Assembly (NCBI RefSeq): GCF_017744695.1
Contig: NZ_JAGIAS010000003.1
Coordinates: forward strand, 868,001 to 932,000
Reading direction: 5' to 3'
DNA from: Dyadobacter sp.
GTDB lineage: Bacteria; Bacteroidota; Bacteroidia; Cytophagales; Spirosomataceae
DNA: 64,000 nt
Below are positions 7,724-17,693 of the stretch, in pieces. The notes below the pieces were generated by a model. The model made no database searches, was not told the DNA's origin, and saw only the letters and a list, made by a program, of their open reading frames with translations. The position numbers and the translations under genes were made by a program. How positions within the stretch are numbered: the first letter of the stretch is position 1; each line of letters starts with the position of its first letter.

Positions 7724-10700
7724 TCATCTGATCACCCGCAGCACGCCATTCATACCACGCCAGTGGCCCGGGAATGTGCACACGTAAGGATAATCGCCAG
7801 GTTCGTTCGGCACTGTGATTTCGAGCGAGACCGTCTCTCCCGTATTCACCAGCCTGGTCGAAAACAATACTTCCGGAATCTTGGGAACGTACTGCATTTC
7901 AGCAGCTTTTGGATTGGTGAGCAGTTCATCCGCAGCCTTACCTACTTTCTGCAAAGTGCCCGGTTTAATGATCAGCAGGTTGTGCTGCATTCCGTCCGGG
8001 TTTTCAAGGTTAATCACCACCTTCTGTCCAGCCTTTGCGGTAATCAGCTTTTTATCATATTGCATGATTTCCTTTTCCACTTTCAGCTCGATCACCGTCG
8101 CATTCGGATCCGCGGCTTTTGAGGCGGATTTCGCAGGTACCGCTGCATTGCTACCGCCTTCGTTCGGACGGTTCAGTTCCAACGACGCCTTTTGAAAATT
8201 CCCGGCAAAACCAAAGCGGCCTTCATATTCTCCGATCTTGTCCTCTCCTTCCATATCCTCGCCAGTACGTACCGAATTGCTCAGTGGCGCATTGAAAAGC
8301 ATATGCGCTTTACCCGTAGCGGCTTCCTTTCCGTCAATTTCAATCCGGATATTACCTCCCTGTGTAAGACTTGCCACTACGTCAAACTTGTCGGGCAGCG
8401 GGGCGGTGGTAGCAGCCTGGCTCAGCATTCCATGCTGTTTCACGGCCATGATCAGCTTCCCGTCCTGAATATACAATGCATAACCGCCGTCCTTTCCACC
8501 ATGGCCAACGATAAAGCCTTGCAATGCACGGTCACGACCTTTGGTGATAGTAGCGCGGATGATGATTTCTTTACCCGAAACATCCGGCGGGAATTGCAGC
8601 GTATTTCTTCGCCCTAACGGATAAATTTCTCTGCTCAATGCCTCCGTTACGAGCGCAGTCAATGCGGATGGTTGTGATTGCTTACCGGCAGCGGCCAAAA
8701 ATCCTTTTTCGTGTTGGATAGCCGCTGCGAGAATGGCCCGTGAAAGCCAAGGATCTTTCGCATTCTGATCGTCGAGGGAAGCCTGGTAAACGGCCGCACC
8801 CGCTTTTTCGGAAGATGGCAGTTCCGCGATCGCTACAAAAACGCTGAGACGGGTATTCAGATTGGCATCTTTCATGCCTTTTTCGAGTATTTCAAAACTC
8901 TGTTCCTTCTTCGGCAACACACTTGCGGCGGCTTTACGCACTCCCGCAGCGGGGTGGCTCAAAGCCCTTCTTGCTACCTGTAACGCCTCCGCATTCGAGC
9001 CATCGAGCACCCCAAGGCCATGCAATGTCCACAATGCGTGTACCGCAGGGCTGTTCAAACCGATTTCATCGACTTTGGGATTATTGATGATCTTGTATAA
9101 ATCCGGCAGCACCGACAATTTCTTCGATTCCACAAGCAAGCGCTGGGCGGTCATACGCCAAAACATGTTATCATTTCCCAATGCGGCTACCAGTCCCAGC
9201 AGGTCGTCCTTGGAGAGCTTCAATGCCGGCGATTTCTTGCCGTTTTTATAAACAATCCTGTAAACCCGGCCGTGATTGAGGTCGCGCATCGGGCTGCTGA
9301 ATGCATTACCCGGGCCATGCGGCTGCTCTTCGAAAGGAAGAATGAATTTCGACGGCGATTGTGCCGGCACGAATACATTGTGCTGGATAATGAAGTTGTA
9401 CCAGTCGGCCACCCATACGGCACCATCAGGGCCTACTTCGGCTTGTACAGGACCGAACCATTCGTCGGAGCTGGCCATGAAGTTCCAGCCGTCTTTTTCC
9501 TTGAAACCCGCGCCATCCGGTTCAAGAATAGCTTTATGTATCAAACGGATCGTCGGTTCCGTCACCAGCGCGACGCGGTTCCAGTACTCTTTCGGGTAAT
9601 TCCGCGCCGTGTAAAAGTGATGCCCCGCGGCGGAAGTGAACCCTCCTACCACATCGACCTGCCGCAAATTGGGCGTTACAGCGTGCGCATCGTAGTGACC
9701 GTCGATCTTCTGAACGGCTTGTACGGATGGCTGCTCTTCACCCAAAGTGCGTTGCATGAGTCGCCCCGGCATGGAATAGAATGCACTGTGTGTGTTGTTG
9801 GCAGTTGAAAGAAAGACGTTATTATCCTCCGTCACCCCTAATCCCCAGGTATTATTGCTGCTGTTACCCAGGTATTCGAAGTTTTTCCCGTCCGGACTGA
9901 AATGATAAACACCTTGAGAGAAGTTCATTTTCTTCCCGTTGATCGTTCCGTTAAAGCCTGAGTAACCCAATACTCCCCATATCTTGTTATCAAAACCATA
10001 TTGCAGGTTAGAAGGCCCGGCGTGCGTATCGTTCTTGCCCCAGCCCGTCATGATTACCTCACGAACATCGGCCACATCATCGCCATTGGTATCTTTCAGG
10101 AACACGAAGTCCGGCGCCATGGAGACGATAATACCACCATTGGAAAAGACCATGCTGGTAGGAATGTTCAACTTATCGGCGAAGACGGTGAACTTGTCGG
10201 CTCTGCCGTCGCCATTGGTATCCTCGCAAATCTTGATACGGTCATTGGAAGCGCCGTCGGTTTCCTTGAATGTGTTGGGATAATCAACAGACTCTACCAC
10301 CCAGAGTCTGCCGCGTTCGTCCCACGACATCGCAATAGGGTTCGTGATGTCGGGCTCGGATGCAAAAAGCTGTATTTCAAAATCCGGCGGGATTTGCGTC
10401 AGCTTGTTGGATTCTGCCGGCGAAAGCGATTCCTGCATTTTGGGCACCACGTGACGTTTGGTATAATGAGAAATCGTGTCGGAATTATAAATATCAACCT
10501 CGGGCAGATTCAATGCAGCGATTTGCGCCTGCACATCATCGCCAATCGCCCATAGCACGCCGTTCCTGACCAGGTCGAGAAACCCTTTCTTGGTCCAGGT
10601 ACTGTCCTCGTGGCCGTAGGCGGTGTAAAATACGCGGCCTTTGCCCTCGTTGCGCACCCATGTATAAGGCTCGTGTACATCGCCTTCCACGCGCTCGCCC

Positions 10701-11269
10701 AGAACCGTCTTGTCGGGATTCAGGTTTTTGTGGACGTAAGTTTCATCCCAGGTCTGAAAGTCGGTAATGCCTTTCATGACCTGGTGTTCCGGTTTTAGAA
10801 TAGTGTTTTTAAATGAGCCTGTTTTATGGGAAGCAAACTGCCCGCCTATTGTCTTAATATACCAGGCCGAGTTGCGGAAACAACCCGATGCCGAATGGAT
10901 CGGAATGAGTCCTTTTCCGCCTTCTACGAATGCTTTCATCGCACTTTCCTGCGACGGCGAGAGCGAATCGTGGTTGGCATAGATGATCAACCCGTCGTAT
11001 TTTTGGAGGTTTTCGGGGTTGATATCGCTCGGATTGGTCGTATACGACATGTTAATGCCGCTCTTGAACAGCTTGATTGACAACCAGGGCGCATATTTAC
11101 CCGAATCGTGGTGCTTGCTGTTGTGCCCCAGGAACAATACTTCCGCCCTGCGGCCCTTGGAAGCGCCGGCTTTGGGGGCCGGCCTTCCGGCGGCCGAACC
11201 CCGATTTGTACTCTTTGCACATGCCAGCGCCATGAGCCCGACAAGCAGGAGTGCAATGTAATTCCTCAT
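7724..11269 (-). CDS. 1181-residue lipoprotein: ThuA + PVC-type dehydrogenase propeller + HEAT-like + ConA-like + cupredoxin domain
   Basis: Large multidomain envelope protein. Lipobox ALAC at Cys17. Residues about 40-245: ThuA domain (AEVLFLGHN, GKGLIPIHSASGC, YTAYGHED). About 290-700: membrane-bound-dehydrogenase/PVC propeller (FASEPDITNPIAMSWDERGR) with two DTNGD calcium-type loops. About 720-880: alpha-helical HEAT-like stretch. About 900-1050: beta-sandwich of ConA type (GGYALYIQDGKL). About 1070-1181: plastocyanin/azurin-like domain with a full type 1 copper ligand set, His1096, Cys1164, His1169 and Met1173. Proteins of this type often end in a cytochrome c, but no CxxCH occurs here. 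An oxidoreductase passing electrons to copper is a reasonable guess. It follows the SusCD-DUF3823 genes at 49 bp, so it is probably part of the PUL transcript. Confidence 0.82.
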   Translation of the reverse strand: MRNYIALLLVGLMALACAKSTNRGSAAGRPAPKAGASKGRRAEVLFLGHNSKHHDSGKYAPWLSIKLFKSGINMSYTTNPSDINPENLQKYDGLIIYANHDSLSPSQESAMKAFVEGGKGLIPIHSASGCFRNSAWYIKTIGGQFASHKTGSFKNTILKPEHQVMKGITDFQTWDETYVHKNLNPDKTVLGERVEGDVHEPYTWVRNEGKGRVFYTAYGHEDSTWTKKGFLDLVRNGVLWAIGDDVQAQIAALNLPEVDIYNSDTISHYTKRHVVPKMQESLSPAESNKLTQIPPDFEIQLFASEPDITNPIAMSWDERGRLWVVESVDYPNTFKETDGASNDRIKICEDTNGDGRADKFTVFADKLNIPTSMVFSNGGIIVSMAPDFVFLKDTNGDDVADVREVIMTGWGKNDTHAGPSNLQYGFDNKIWGVLGYSGFNGTINGKKMNFSQGVYHFSPDGKNFEYLGNSSNNTWGLGVTEDNNVFLSTANNTHSAFYSMPGRLMQRTLGEEQPSVQAVQKIDGHYDAHAVTPNLRQVDVVGGFTSAAGHHFYTARNYPKEYWNRVALVTEPTIRLIHKAILEPDGAGFKEKDGWNFMASSDEWFGPVQAEVGPDGAVWVADWYNFIIQHNVFVPAQSPSKFILPFEEQPHGPGNAFSSPMRDLNHGRVYRIVYKNGKKSPALKLSKDDLLGLVAALGNDNMFWRMTAQRLLVESKKLSVLPDLYKIINNPKVDEIGLNSPAVHALWTLHGLGVLDGSNAEALQVARRALSHPAAGVRKAAASVLPKKEQSFEILEKGMKDANLNTRLSVFVAIAELPSSEKAGAAVYQASLDDQNAKDPWLSRAILAAAIQHEKGFLAAAGKQSQPSALTALVTEALSREIYPLGRRNTLQFPPDVSGKEIIIRATITKGRDRALQGFIVGHGGKDGGYALYIQDGKLIMAVKQHGMLSQAATTAPLPDKFDVVASLTQGGNIRIEIDGKEAATGKAHMLFNAPLSNSVRTGEDMEGEDKIGEYEGRFGFAGNFQKASLELNRPNEGGSNAAVPAKSASKAADPNATVIELKVEKEIMQYDKKLITAKAGQKVVINLENPDGMQHNLLIIKPGTLQKVGKAADELLTNPKAAEMQYVPKIPEVLFSTRLVNTGETVSLEITVPNEPGDYPYVCTFPGHWRGMNGVLRVIR

Positions 11270-11318
11270 TCAAATTGGTTTTAAAGAAACGTTTCGGTTT
11301 TAGTATTGGAATCAATCC

Positions 11319-12020
11319 TTACAAATTGACTTTCTGGACAGGCGAGAAAACCATGTCCTCCACATCTTTGATCTTCACACCTACCCGTGCGAACACGTAG
11401 TTCTGGGCAGGCGAAAGCGTAGGTACGTCGGCTGTGAGGTTGATGGCATTCAGGTCCTTGATGTCGGCCCCGGCAATGTCCGTCACAGCCACGTTGGTAG
11501 CGCGGGCCACGAAATCGGTTTTGTTTACATACAATGATACCCTTTCGATGTCTTTACCCTCGGTGCCTGTCAGGATTTTTTCGAGTTTGAGTGAAACATT
11601 CACCTTGCTCTCGCCGCCTGAAAACTGTGGTGTGCGGATCATGTAATAAGGCATTACCTCCACATCGAGTGCCTGATTGCCTGCCAGCTTTACAAACAGC
11701 GTGTCTTTGGCAGTAGCGTCTTGCACGATCGTTTTGAATGGCCCTCGGTTTTTGGGAAAAACCAGTTTGTAATTTCCATCAAACAAAAGCGCTGAATATG
11801 ACCCATTCTGCGAAATAGGCGCGTCGATCGACGCCAGTTTTCCAAAACCCGGTTGCCAGAGTTGCAGGCGTACCTGCCCTTCCTCCACACCCACCGGCTC
11901 GCCTTTGTACACGATTTTGCCCGAAAGCATCGATTTAGGCTCGGTGTAGTTGTCCTTTTCGCATGCCGACAAGAGCGCAACCATCGCGACAAGCGGCATA
12001 ATATGAAATCTGATCTTCAT
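11319..12020 (-). CDS. DUF3823-type SusCD-associated lipoprotein
   Basis: 233-residue lipoprotein (lipobox LLSAC, Cys20). After a short linker it has SGKIVYKGEPVGVEEGQVRLQLW, the carboxypeptidase-regulatory-like fold typical of DUF3823 proteins that follow susD genes; a second beta domain follows. Expected on the outer membrane surface as an accessory glycan-binding or assembly partner of the SusCD complex. The start is 27 bp after the SusD stop, which supports cotranscription. No catalytic motif is seen. Confidence 0.75.
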   Translation of the reverse strand: MKIRFHIMPLVAMVALLSACEKDNYTEPKSMLSGKIVYKGEPVGVEEGQVRLQLWQPGFGKLASIDAPISQNGSYSALLFDGNYKLVFPKNRGPFKTIVQDATAKDTLFVKLAGNQALDVEVMPYYMIRTPQFSGGESKVNVSLKLEKILTGTEGKDIERVSLYVNKTDFVARATNVAVTDIAGADIKDLNAINLTADVPTLSPAQNYVFARVGVKIKDVEDMVFSPVQKVNL

Positions 12021-12047
12021 GATATCGTATCGTTTGAATGTGATGGC

Positions 12048-13955
12048 CTATTGGTTCGGGTTTCTGACGAGCTTCGGATTGTTGCTAATAATGGCGTCGT
12101 CGATGTAGGAATAGTAATTTCCCAACTGGAAGCGGTCGGCACCGGTTACCCGGCTGAGTTTAACCTGCTTGTAAATCCATTTCCCATTGTTAGGCGAGCC
12201 CGGATCGTAGATTTTGTACGACCATAGTCCCCAAGGCTGCGTATTGCGCTTGGTAGCTTTGCCCAGATCTTTCGAAAGTTCGGCCGCGGTGATGGCGTTG
12301 CCGTCCAGGATCTGGTGCGCAATACGCCATCTTTTCATATCAAACAAAAGGTGTCCTTCAAATGCGAACTCCACGCGGCGTTCATGCACGAGGCGATCGA
12401 AATTAATTTGAGATGCTTTCAGAGGCGTCACCAATCCGGCGCGGGCACGGACCTGGTTCATATAACCTGCTGCTTCCGTCGCTTGTCCCAATTCAAATGC
12501 GGCCTCTGCTGCATTCAAAAGCACTTCCGCAAAACGGTAACGAACGAGCCATACCTCGCTGTTCACACCGCGCTGACCTGAACCAACTACGGGATCGAGG
12601 TATTTACGGAGGTAGAAACCCGTTTGCGCAGTGAATTCAAAACCGTCGATAGGGCCGTCGAAACCAACGACTTGCTCAGGGACTGTTTTGCCGGGAAGCG
12701 TTTTTTGTGCACCGCGGTCGTCGCCGCTGATGATCGTGCCATTGGCGAGCTGGTAACCCGCCCAAATATCGACCTTACGACCTTTGAACGAGGTTCCCGG
12801 CAGCATAACCGTTCCGCCGAGGCGTGCGTCGCGGCCTGCGAAAATGTCGGTTTGCTCATTATAGTAGATCGGCGTGCCGTTCGCATTCGTTGTCGGGATC
12901 GGCGCGAAGGTATTGTCCAGTTTTTCAAATGCCTCCACCAGTTGCAGGGAAGGGTTAATTCGGCCACCTTCTTCTTCCTCTGCACCGTAGCGGGGCTGGT
13001 TCCAGCCGGTGAAGTAATGCACCTTTCCGCTTTGCAGTTTGAAATCCTCTACAAAAATGACTTCCGGGTTATTGGCTTTGTCATAGAAAATACTGGCAAA
13101 GTTTTCCGAGAGATCGGGCTTTTTGGTGTACAAGGCATAAGCCCCGGCGTTTCCTGAAATAATCTCCTTTGCAGCCGTGAGCGCTTTGGTATAGTAGCCG
13201 TTGGCCGCGTTCGCAGGAATGCCTACCTCACCTCCCGGTAACGACACCTGAGGGGTATTAGCTCCATATTTCGCAATGGAACCGGCATAAATTGCCGCTC
13301 TGACCTCCATAGCCAGTGCCGCAGCTTTGGTCGCACGCGATTTCTCGCCCGCATTCGCCGGGAGTTTGTCCTTGATTTCCTCAGCTTCTTTGATCACGAA
13401 ATCATAGATTTCCGATTCCTTGGCACGCGGGTGTTGCAGGTACGACGGATCGCCGCTGAAATCGTACACCATCGGTTCCAGGATCAATGGCACGCCGCCC
13501 ATTCTTTTCACGAGCTCGAAGTAGTAAGAGGCTCTCAAAAAGCGTGCTTCGGCCAGGTAACGTTCGCGAATGGCTGGTGCGAGTTTATCCGCCGCTGTAC
13601 ATTTCTGGATAAAGAGGTTCATTTCACGGATGTAGCCATAATCCCAGGCTCCCCAGGCTCCAAAACCCCAGCCGCTGTTCTGAAAGTTGCCATAACGGCC
13701 CGCTTCCGACCAGAATGCCTCATTGAAGTCACCGACGGTCATCCATCCCGGATAGTCGTTGATTGTTTTGAAAGTCGAGAAATCGACATAGCGGTTGTAC
13801 AAATCCCCGAGCACGGACAATACCTGGCCTTCGTCGCTCCAGATCTGCTCCTCGGAAAGCTGCCCGGTAGGCGGTCGGTTCAGAAATTCGTCGTCGTTAC
13901 AGCTCCAACCCAGCGTCAATACGGCAATCGATAGTATTTGAAATATCTTTTTCAT
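12048..13955 (-). CDS. RagB/SusD family nutrient-binding outer membrane lipoprotein
   Basis: 635-residue SusD homologue: the lid that binds the glycan and closes the SusC barrel. Lipobox GWSC gives Cys19. The family signature is present: DDEFLNRPPTGQLSEEQIW at the N-terminus, the TPR-rich middle (AEARFLRASYYFELVKRMGG) and the C-terminal LLNAAEAAFELGQ...LVHERRVEFAFEGHLLFDMKRW block. The ATG at 13955 is preferred; the in-frame codon 12 bp upstream is TTG. It lies 17 bp after the SusC stop, the canonical arrangement. Confidence 0.95.
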   Translation of the reverse strand: MKKIFQILSIAVLTLGWSCNDDEFLNRPPTGQLSEEQIWSDEGQVLSVLGDLYNRYVDFSTFKTINDYPGWMTVGDFNEAFWSEAGRYGNFQNSGWGFGAWGAWDYGYIREMNLFIQKCTAADKLAPAIRERYLAEARFLRASYYFELVKRMGGVPLILEPMVYDFSGDPSYLQHPRAKESEIYDFVIKEAEEIKDKLPANAGEKSRATKAAALAMEVRAAIYAGSIAKYGANTPQVSLPGGEVGIPANAANGYYTKALTAAKEIISGNAGAYALYTKKPDLSENFASIFYDKANNPEVIFVEDFKLQSGKVHYFTGWNQPRYGAEEEEGGRINPSLQLVEAFEKLDNTFAPIPTTNANGTPIYYNEQTDIFAGRDARLGGTVMLPGTSFKGRKVDIWAGYQLANGTIISGDDRGAQKTLPGKTVPEQVVGFDGPIDGFEFTAQTGFYLRKYLDPVVGSGQRGVNSEVWLVRYRFAEVLLNAAEAAFELGQATEAAGYMNQVRARAGLVTPLKASQINFDRLVHERRVEFAFEGHLLFDMKRWRIAHQILDGNAITAAELSKDLGKATKRNTQPWGLWSYKIYDPGSPNNGKWIYKQVKLSRVTGADRFQLGNYYSYIDDAIISNNPKLVRNPNQ

Positions 13956-13972
13956 GTTGAATTCCAATCGGT

Positions 13973-16900
13973 TTAAATAGACAGGTTGATACCTACGTTC
14001 ACGAACTTGTTCTGCGGATACTGCAATCCATTGTCATCCTGGATTTCGGGATCAACGCCAAACTTCTTCAAGTTGTCGATAGAGAACAGGTTATAACCAT
14101 TGATATAGAACCGGGCGCGCGACATTTTCAGCTTTTCCAGCACCGACTTCGGCAGTGAGTAACTGAGCTCGATCGTTCTTGCACGGATGTATTTCACATT
14201 ATGCACCCAGAAAGTCGAGTTCCTGTTGTTGCTATGATCTTTGTCGTTGTAACGCAGCGCCGGATATTTGCCGGAAATCCACTGACTGTTCACATCGAAT
14301 GGATCGGCCCGGTGCCATCTGTCAAGGAAAATGCTGTTCAATGCACCTTCGTTCTGGTATGGCCAACGCTGCTCGTAATTCTGGTTCCAGGTGTACATGC
14401 CGCCTCCCGAGAAGTCAGCCACGAAACCTATGCCTTTCCAGCTTACAGAGAAGTTCAATCCGAAGTTGACGTTCGGCTGGCCGGAGGCATTATACCCGAT
14501 AGGTCGCTGATCATACCCGTCGATCACATTATCGCCATTGAGGTCTTTGTAGATCAAATCGCCCGGTAGCAAGGTACGGTTGCCTTGTCCATCGATGTTG
14601 ACGGGGTATTCGGCAATCTGCTGCTGCGACTGGAACTGACCGATCGCTTCAAGTCCCCAGAAGATATTCGTGTAACGGTCCTCTCCCGAAGCGCGATAAC
14701 GGTCCCACGAATTGTTGAAAATAGGCTTATAAGACGATATGAATTTGCTCCGAGAGAACGACACATTACCACCGATGGAGTAATTGATATTGCCCGCTTT
14801 ACCGTTGTAGGTCAGCGCTCCTTCCCATCCCTGCTGCGAATCGCTGTTTACATTCTCGTCAGGCAGTGAGTAACCCAACTCGCTAGGCACGAGAATGTCA
14901 TACTTACGGCCCAGCAATCCGGTGCGGAGGCGGTAGAAATAATCGACGCTACCGGTGATTTTAGTTCCAAGGAATGAGAAATCGGCACCGACATCCGTGA
15001 TCTTACTTTTGAACCAGGAAATATTATTGATGATCTGGCCTTTGTCGCGGCTTGTAACCACTGCATTGCCACTCAAAATGACGTTGCCTTTGTTGTAATC
15101 GTAGCCAGGTAGGTAGGCATATGGGCTCAGTGGCTTGTTCGGGTCATTATTGAAGAGAATATTATCGTCCCCGAGAATACCGTACGAACCTCTGAATTTT
15201 AGGTCATCCAGGATGCTGCGTTCGCCAATGAGCTTTTTGAAGAAACCTTCTTCCGAAATTCTCCAGCCTACGGACGCCGACGGGAAGTAACCCACGCGAC
15301 GGTCGGGAGCGAACTTCCAGGAAGCATCCCGACGCGCCGAAACTTCCAGGTAATATTTGCCCGCATAGTCGTAATTCACTCTACCGATATACCCTATACG
15401 TGCCAGCTCTGTATCGCTGTCATTGTAAGTATCTACCGTCGGGAAGTAGATCAGTGGTAGTGTATTCGTTTTAGGAACTGCGTGTACCCACTGGTCTTGC
15501 ACGTGCTCGTCCTGCCACTCCGATACGAAGGTTGCCCCCACCGTGTGCTTGCCGAACGTATTGTTATAAGCCAGTTGACCCTGGTACACATTACGCATTA
15601 CTTTTCGGGTACCGCGCTCACGCCATGGGTTGGTGCTACCACCAGTGACCGCGTAAGTGTCGTCGGTCGGGTTGTAGGTATAAGCCTTGTAGGTGTACTC
15701 GTGCCCGTTCATCACGCGGTCGGCGATGTAGTACGAATACATTCCTCTTGCACTCAGCCCTTTCACGCCGGGAATCTGGTATTCTGCCGAGAAGTTGGTT
15801 TGCAAAACACGCCAATATTCAGTCCAATAACCGCCCAGTTTTTTGTTGTTGTAGGCCCAGTTGGTTTCGTTATGCTTGATATCGTTCAGATATTCAGGAT
15901 TGTCGTTCGCGTACGGACGCTCGAACGGGCGGTTGCGCAGGATCGCGAAACGAGGCAGCCAGTAGTCGTCACCACCGGGGATACCTGGCTGGTCACGCTT
16001 CTCGATCCGGCCGTTGATCTGAACGCCAAGTTTCAGACGGTCCGTGATTTTCGCATCCACATTACTTTGAATGTTGGTACGGTCAAATGTAAACTCGCGA
16101 CCCAATACCGAGTTCTGGTGTAGCCTTGTAGCTGAAATGTAATAGTTAATCTTGTCTGAACCACCGGTCATATTCAGGTTCACCGAATTAAGCGGGGAGT
16201 TCTTTTGAACAATGAAATCTTTCCAGTTGAATGTCTGATAACCACGCTCGGTACCTACCCGGTACTTTTCGAGTTCAGCCTGGGTGATGGATGTTTTGCC
16301 GTACTGGTTCATTTCTGCTTCGGCCTTGCCCAGCATCCATTGGTATGAATCGTTCACGACATTCGGGAAGCGCGACCAGTTTTGCCAGCCCGTGTAGGCA
16401 TCCAGGCTCACTGTGTTTTTCGCCCCCATTTTACCGCGTTTGGTCGTCACTACCACTACCCCGTTCGCCGCACGAACCCCGTAAATAGCAGCGGAAGCGT
16501 CTTTTAGTACAGAAATACTTTCAATATCATTAGGAGAAATGTTGTTGAACTGGCCTGCATCCTGCTGGATACCGTCGATCACAAACAGCGGGTTACCCAT
16601 GTTACGAATCTGGATATTGGCGCTTGCACCAGGGCGGCCGTCCGGCATCCGGAAAGTTACACCAGGGATCTTGCCAGCCAATCCGGAGCTTACCGTAGAC
16701 CCTCCATGCACGCGCTCAAGGTCCTTGCTCGTCACTGTCGCGATGGAACCTGTCAGCGATTCTTTTCTTTGCGTACCATAACCTACCACAACTACTTCTT
16801 CCAGCGCTTTGTCGTCAACTTTCAGGGTAATATCCAATGTGCTCTGCTCTGATGGCACTGCAATTTCCTGCGATAAAAAGCCTACAAAAGAGAATATCAA

Positions 16901-17476
16901 CGTTTGCTCGCCATTAGGAACAGTCACCAAAAACCGGCCCTTCTCATCGGTCGAGGTGCCCGTTTGTGTGCCCTTTAAAACAACGCTTACCCCGGGCAGC
17001 CCCGTCCCGGACTCATCTTTAACGACGCCTGTAATGGCCTTGTCGACCATAGCAGAGGCATTGAACTCCACCACCGGAATTTCCTCGGAAACCGGTTCGG
17101 TAACAGGTGCAGCGTGGTCAGGTTTGATGACGATCAGGTCGCCCTTGACCCGGTAATTCAGTTCCAACGGTTTAAGCAAAGCATCTAAAACCGCCGATAA
17201 TGAGCCATTTTTAACCTTAACGGAGGCTCGGCGATCCGATTGGATCAATTTTGAGCTAAATATAAATTTGGCATCGGTCTGCTCTTCCAGCTGCGAAAAG
17301 ATCGCCTTGATATCCTCGTTCCGGATGTCAACGGTAACCTTCTGGCTCAATGCAGACTGAGCCCTCCCGTCGTTCGCCCACGTGATGCCTGCGAACAGGC
17401 CAGCCAGGATACATTGCATTAATGTGATTCGCATGAGCTTGATGAGAAAGTCTTCAGGTCGTCGAACTTTTTTCAT
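13973..17476 (-). CDS. SusC/RagA family TonB-dependent outer membrane transporter with STN domain
   Basis: 1167 residues. Order: signal peptide ending near residue 40, STN signalling domain (about 45-120, VTVDIRNEDIKAIFSQLEEQ), a carboxypeptidase-regulatory-like domain (about 148-225, ITGVVKDESGTGLPGVSVVL), TonB-box region EEVVVVGYGTQRKESLTGS, plug with VLKDASAAIYGVRAANGVV, and a C-terminal beta-barrel ending in FVNVGINLSI. The STN domain means it can signal to the FecR anti-sigma factor encoded just upstream, switching on its own operon when substrate arrives. Imports oligosaccharides together with SusD. The 217-bp gap upstream contains no clear TAnnTTTG box, as expected if the dedicated ECF sigma recognises another promoter. 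Confidence 0.96.
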   Translation of the reverse strand: MKKVRRPEDFLIKLMRITLMQCILAGLFAGITWANDGRAQSALSQKVTVDIRNEDIKAIFSQLEEQTDAKFIFSSKLIQSDRRASVKVKNGSLSAVLDALLKPLELNYRVKGDLIVIKPDHAAPVTEPVSEEIPVVEFNASAMVDKAITGVVKDESGTGLPGVSVVLKGTQTGTSTDEKGRFLVTVPNGEQTLIFSFVGFLSQEIAVPSEQSTLDITLKVDDKALEEVVVVGYGTQRKESLTGSIATVTSKDLERVHGGSTVSSGLAGKIPGVTFRMPDGRPGASANIQIRNMGNPLFVIDGIQQDAGQFNNISPNDIESISVLKDASAAIYGVRAANGVVVVTTKRGKMGAKNTVSLDAYTGWQNWSRFPNVVNDSYQWMLGKAEAEMNQYGKTSITQAELEKYRVGTERGYQTFNWKDFIVQKNSPLNSVNLNMTGGSDKINYYISATRLHQNSVLGREFTFDRTNIQSNVDAKITDRLKLGVQINGRIEKRDQPGIPGGDDYWLPRFAILRNRPFERPYANDNPEYLNDIKHNETNWAYNNKKLGGYWTEYWRVLQTNFSAEYQIPGVKGLSARGMYSYYIADRVMNGHEYTYKAYTYNPTDDTYAVTGGSTNPWRERGTRKVMRNVYQGQLAYNNTFGKHTVGATFVSEWQDEHVQDQWVHAVPKTNTLPLIYFPTVDTYNDSDTELARIGYIGRVNYDYAGKYYLEVSARRDASWKFAPDRRVGYFPSASVGWRISEEGFFKKLIGERSILDDLKFRGSYGILGDDNILFNNDPNKPLSPYAYLPGYDYNKGNVILSGNAVVTSRDKGQIINNISWFKSKITDVGADFSFLGTKITGSVDYFYRLRTGLLGRKYDILVPSELGYSLPDENVNSDSQQGWEGALTYNGKAGNINYSIGGNVSFSRSKFISSYKPIFNNSWDRYRASGEDRYTNIFWGLEAIGQFQSQQQIAEYPVNIDGQGNRTLLPGDLIYKDLNGDNVIDGYDQRPIGYNASGQPNVNFGLNFSVSWKGIGFVADFSGGGMYTWNQNYEQRWPYQNEGALNSIFLDRWHRADPFDVNSQWISGKYPALRYNDKDHSNNRNSTFWVHNVKYIRARTIELSYSLPKSVLEKLKMSRARFYINGYNLFSIDNLKKFGVDPEIQDDNGLQYPQNKFVNVGINLSI

Positions 17477-17693
17477 ATTTTTGAATGAATTTGTTGTTTA
17501 AGGAGATTATTCAACGAAATCTTCCCCGGCTCATCCATCGTCCAAATGGATGTGCAGTAATGTCCGTTACTGTTGGGGAACCCCGGATCAGTCATGCTGG
17601 AACATGGCTGGTCTTTTTTATTTTTTAGGCAATACGGTAGCGTTACGTCATAGGCGGCGTTCAGGGTAAAATGTTGATATGTGGTGTCAAAAA

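Noticed and set aside
17477..17693. 217-bp gap before susC searched for a TAnnTTTG promoter or small RNA
   Set aside because: Only short, unconvincing inverted words (such as AGTAATGTCCGTTACT) were found, and the promoter probably belongs to the ECF sigma factor, whose consensus is unknown here.
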